This document shows positions 7,598-8,815 of a stretch of 8,815 bases of DNA, one piece after another. The stretch covers positions 8,546 to 17,360 of the forward strand of contig DBVX01000050.1 in assembly GCA_002308815.1 (NCBI GenBank), read 5' to 3'. Position 1 is the first letter of the stretch, and each line of letters begins with the position of its first letter. The notes under the pieces were generated by a model, which saw only the letters and a program-made list of their open reading frames with translations, made no database searches and was not told the DNA's origin. The translations under genes were made by a program, and so were the position numbers. This DNA is from Bacteroidales bacterium UBA1253 (GTDB lineage: Bacteria > Bacteroidota > Bacteroidia > Bacteroidales > Paludibacteraceae).

Positions 7598-8256
7598 GAC
7601 CTTTCTTACTGGCTATATTGCTGCTGACTTGCTGCCGTTTTTGCCTTGCAGGAACGGTGGATACGGTTGTAATGTCCCAAAGTATTGACACGGTGTCCCG
7701 TCAGAAAATGTCAGGCAGTACATTGTCAGCTGCCGACACGCTGAAACTTTGGAAACCCAACCCGAGCCGAGCCACGTGGCTCGCGGTTATTGTTCCGGGC
7801 ATGGGGCAGATTTACAACCGCAGTTACTGGAAACTGCCCATCGTCTATGGCGCGTTCATGGGCTGCGCCTACGCCATCTTATGGAACGGACGCATGTACG
7901 ATGACTACAAGGAGGCATACCGCGATATACTGACTGACACCGAACTGTCCACCGATCCGGCACGATCCTACAACGCTATTCTACCGAAAGGATACACCAT
8001 TGAAACGATGGGGGGACGAAGCCAGTACACCTCCACGCTCAACAGCCGGCAGAACAAGTACCGACGCTATCGTGACATCTCTATTGCCGCTACCGTTGGC
8101 GTGTATATACTTACCATCATTGACGCTTACGTGGACGCGCAGCTGTTTGATTTTGACATAAGCCCTGACCTCTCCCTCAACATCGAACCCCAATTGCATT
8201 ACGAGCCGCTGCACGAACAAAAAAGCGCGGAAATCAAATTAGCCTTTACATTTTGA
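7594..8256 (+). CDS. DUF5683 membrane protein, TTG start
   Basis: The 220-residue protein carries a DUF5683 domain: NPSRATWLAVIVPGMGQIYN (56-75), then YWK and a membrane segment (about 80-97). After a polar loop with conserved-looking RMYDDYKEAYRD (100-111) comes a second membrane segment (about 162-179) running into YVDAQLFDFDIS. The likely start is TTG at 7594. The frame is closed by a TGA at 7579-7581, and TTG is the only start-like codon that keeps the signal sequence RPFLLAILLLTCCRFCLAG; the first in-frame ATG (7672) would remove it. TTG shares bases with the parB stop (TTGA), so translation is probably coupled to parB. The function is unknown. From general knowledge the gene lies between parB and a lytic transglycosylase gene in many Bacteroidales, which suggests a link to envelope or division; that is inference. 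Confidence 0.85.
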   Translation: MRPFLLAILLLTCCRFCLAGTVDTVVMSQSIDTVSRQKMSGSTLSAADTLKLWKPNPSRATWLAVIVPGMGQIYNRSYWKLPIVYGAFMGCAYAILWNGRMYDDYKEAYRDILTDTELSTDPARSYNAILPKGYTIETMGGRSQYTSTLNSRQNKYRRYRDISIAATVGVYILTIIDAYVDAQLFDFDISPDLSLNIEPQLHYEPLHEQKSAEIKLAFTF

Positions 8257-8258
8257 TT

Positions 8259-8815
8259 ATGAATCGACTGAAATATATTATTACCCTATTGACCGTGAGC
8301 GTCTTCCTGCCTGTAGCAGCGCAGACCGACACGCTGAACCTTTCCGACACACTCATCTACGAGAACGCCATTTTGGACTCCATGCTGGCGCAAGCTGACA
8401 CCACTGACCTTCGTGCAGGAATCAATCCATCAGACACATCGGAGAACAATATCCTCTGCTTCTTCGATGAGGCGATGGCATGGCTCGACACCACAGACTG
8501 CACGTCCTCAGGCATCATCACTGAATTGCCCGATTCTGTCTATAAAGCCCGTTTGCAGGCTCTCCCATTTATCATAGAGGTGCCATACCACCACGTCGTG
8601 CGCGAATGTATCCACAAGTATATCAAAGGCTCCGGCAGACAACTTGCCAAACTCTGCCGACTGTCCGAATACTATTTCCCCATGTTCCAGGACATCCTTG
8701 AACGCTACGAACTCCCTTACGAACTGTGCTATCTCGCGGTCATCGAATCAGCCCTCAACCCGCAGGCGCACTCCCGTATGGGAGCCTCCGGACTGTGGCA
8801 GTTCATGCCCTCCAC
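8259..8815 (+). CDS. mltD: MltD-type membrane-bound lytic murein transglycosylase (partial, first 185 residues)
   Basis: This gene runs off the right edge. It starts with ATG at 8259, two bases after the DUF5683 stop. A signal peptide covers residues 1-21 (ending VAA), so the product is exported. An Asp/Thr-rich region follows (22-100), then a helical part typical of MltD-like proteins (about 101-150). The SLT/GH23 catalytic domain begins at ELPYELCYLAVIESALNP (151-168), with E163 as the expected catalytic acid in the ES motif. HSRMGASGLWQFMPS (171-185) is the next conserved block. Enzymes of this family cleave the MurNAc-GlcNAc bond of peptidoglycan and form 1,6-anhydro-MurNAc ends. LysM repeats usually follow the catalytic domain but would lie beyond the window. 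There is no lipobox in the signal peptide, unlike E. coli MltD, so a soluble periplasmic form is likely. Confidence 0.93.
   Translation, partial: MNRLKYIITLLTVSVFLPVAAQTDTLNLSDTLIYENAILDSMLAQADTTDLRAGINPSDTSENNILCFFDEAMAWLDTTDCTSSGIITELPDSVYKARLQALPFIIEVPYHHVVRECIHKYIKGSGRQLAKLCRLSEYYFPMFQDILERYELPYELCYLAVIESALNPQAHSRMGASGLWQFMPS

Larger units (their letters stand above)
467..8815 (+). other. Probable single operon: prolyl isomerase, gldG, LysM protein, barrel, parA, parB, DUF5683, mltD
   Basis: Eight genes on one strand are separated by -4, 5, 19, 8, -4, -4 and 2 bases. Three junctions are stop/start overlaps (ATGA, ATGA, TTGA). I saw no terminator hairpin or convincing internal promoter in the gaps, and one strong promoter match lies just before the first gene. 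Internal promoters inside coding sequence cannot be excluded. The 3' end of the operon is outside the window. Confidence 0.7.

Noticed and set aside
7585..7600. Possible parS site at the parB/DUF5683 junction (TTTCACGTTGAGAC)
   Set aside because: It has a good left half-site, but the right half is shifted by one base and does not complete the palindrome TGTTTCACGTGAAACA. Other CACGTG cores at 4555, 4763, 6816 and 7774 have poor flanks.
7594..7650. Lipoprotein signal in the DUF5683 leader, which contains cysteines (LLLTCC)
   Set aside because: The residue before the first cysteine is Thr rather than Gly, Ala or Ser, and a better type I cleavage site (CLA before Gly) follows.

Overview
The window looks like chromosome from a member of the Bacteroidales (phylum Bacteroidota). 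Three things suggest this. The order parA-parB-DUF5683-mltD is, from general knowledge, typical of that order. Both promoters match the Bacteroidota form TTTG-N19/20-TAnnTTTG. The starts lack clear Shine-Dalgarno sequences. A GldG-type protein and a moderate base composition (roughly half G+C by eye) point away from low-G+C Bacteroides, but I cannot name a family or genus. There is no sign of a mobile element, CRISPR array, tRNA or rRNA.

Layout. At the left edge, on the minus strand, is the 5' part of a family 2 glycosyltransferase gene (1-287). A 179-base divergent intergenic region follows (288-466). It holds two back-to-back promoters with a 9-bp tandem repeat between them. From 467 to the right edge all eight genes lie on the plus strand, with gaps of -4, 5, 19, 8, -4, -4 and 2 bases: an exported two-domain parvulin prolyl isomerase, GldG, a LysM plus periplasmic-binding-fold protein, a small outer-membrane beta-barrel protein, ParA, ParB, a DUF5683 protein that starts with TTG, and an MltD-type lytic transglycosylase cut by the window edge.

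How the genes may work together. ParA and ParB are the chromosome segregation pair. Every other product in the run carries a signal peptide or a membrane anchor and points to the cell envelope: outer-membrane protein folding (prolyl isomerase), an inner-membrane-anchored periplasmic protein (GldG), peptidoglycan binding (LysM), an outer-membrane barrel, a membrane protein of unknown role (DUF5683) and peptidoglycan cleavage (MltD). The spacing suggests one long operon joining chromosome segregation with envelope assembly and wall remodelling. That functional link is inference. The least explained parts are GldG without GldF beside it, the LysM/binding-fold fusion, and DUF5683 translated directly off the end of parB.
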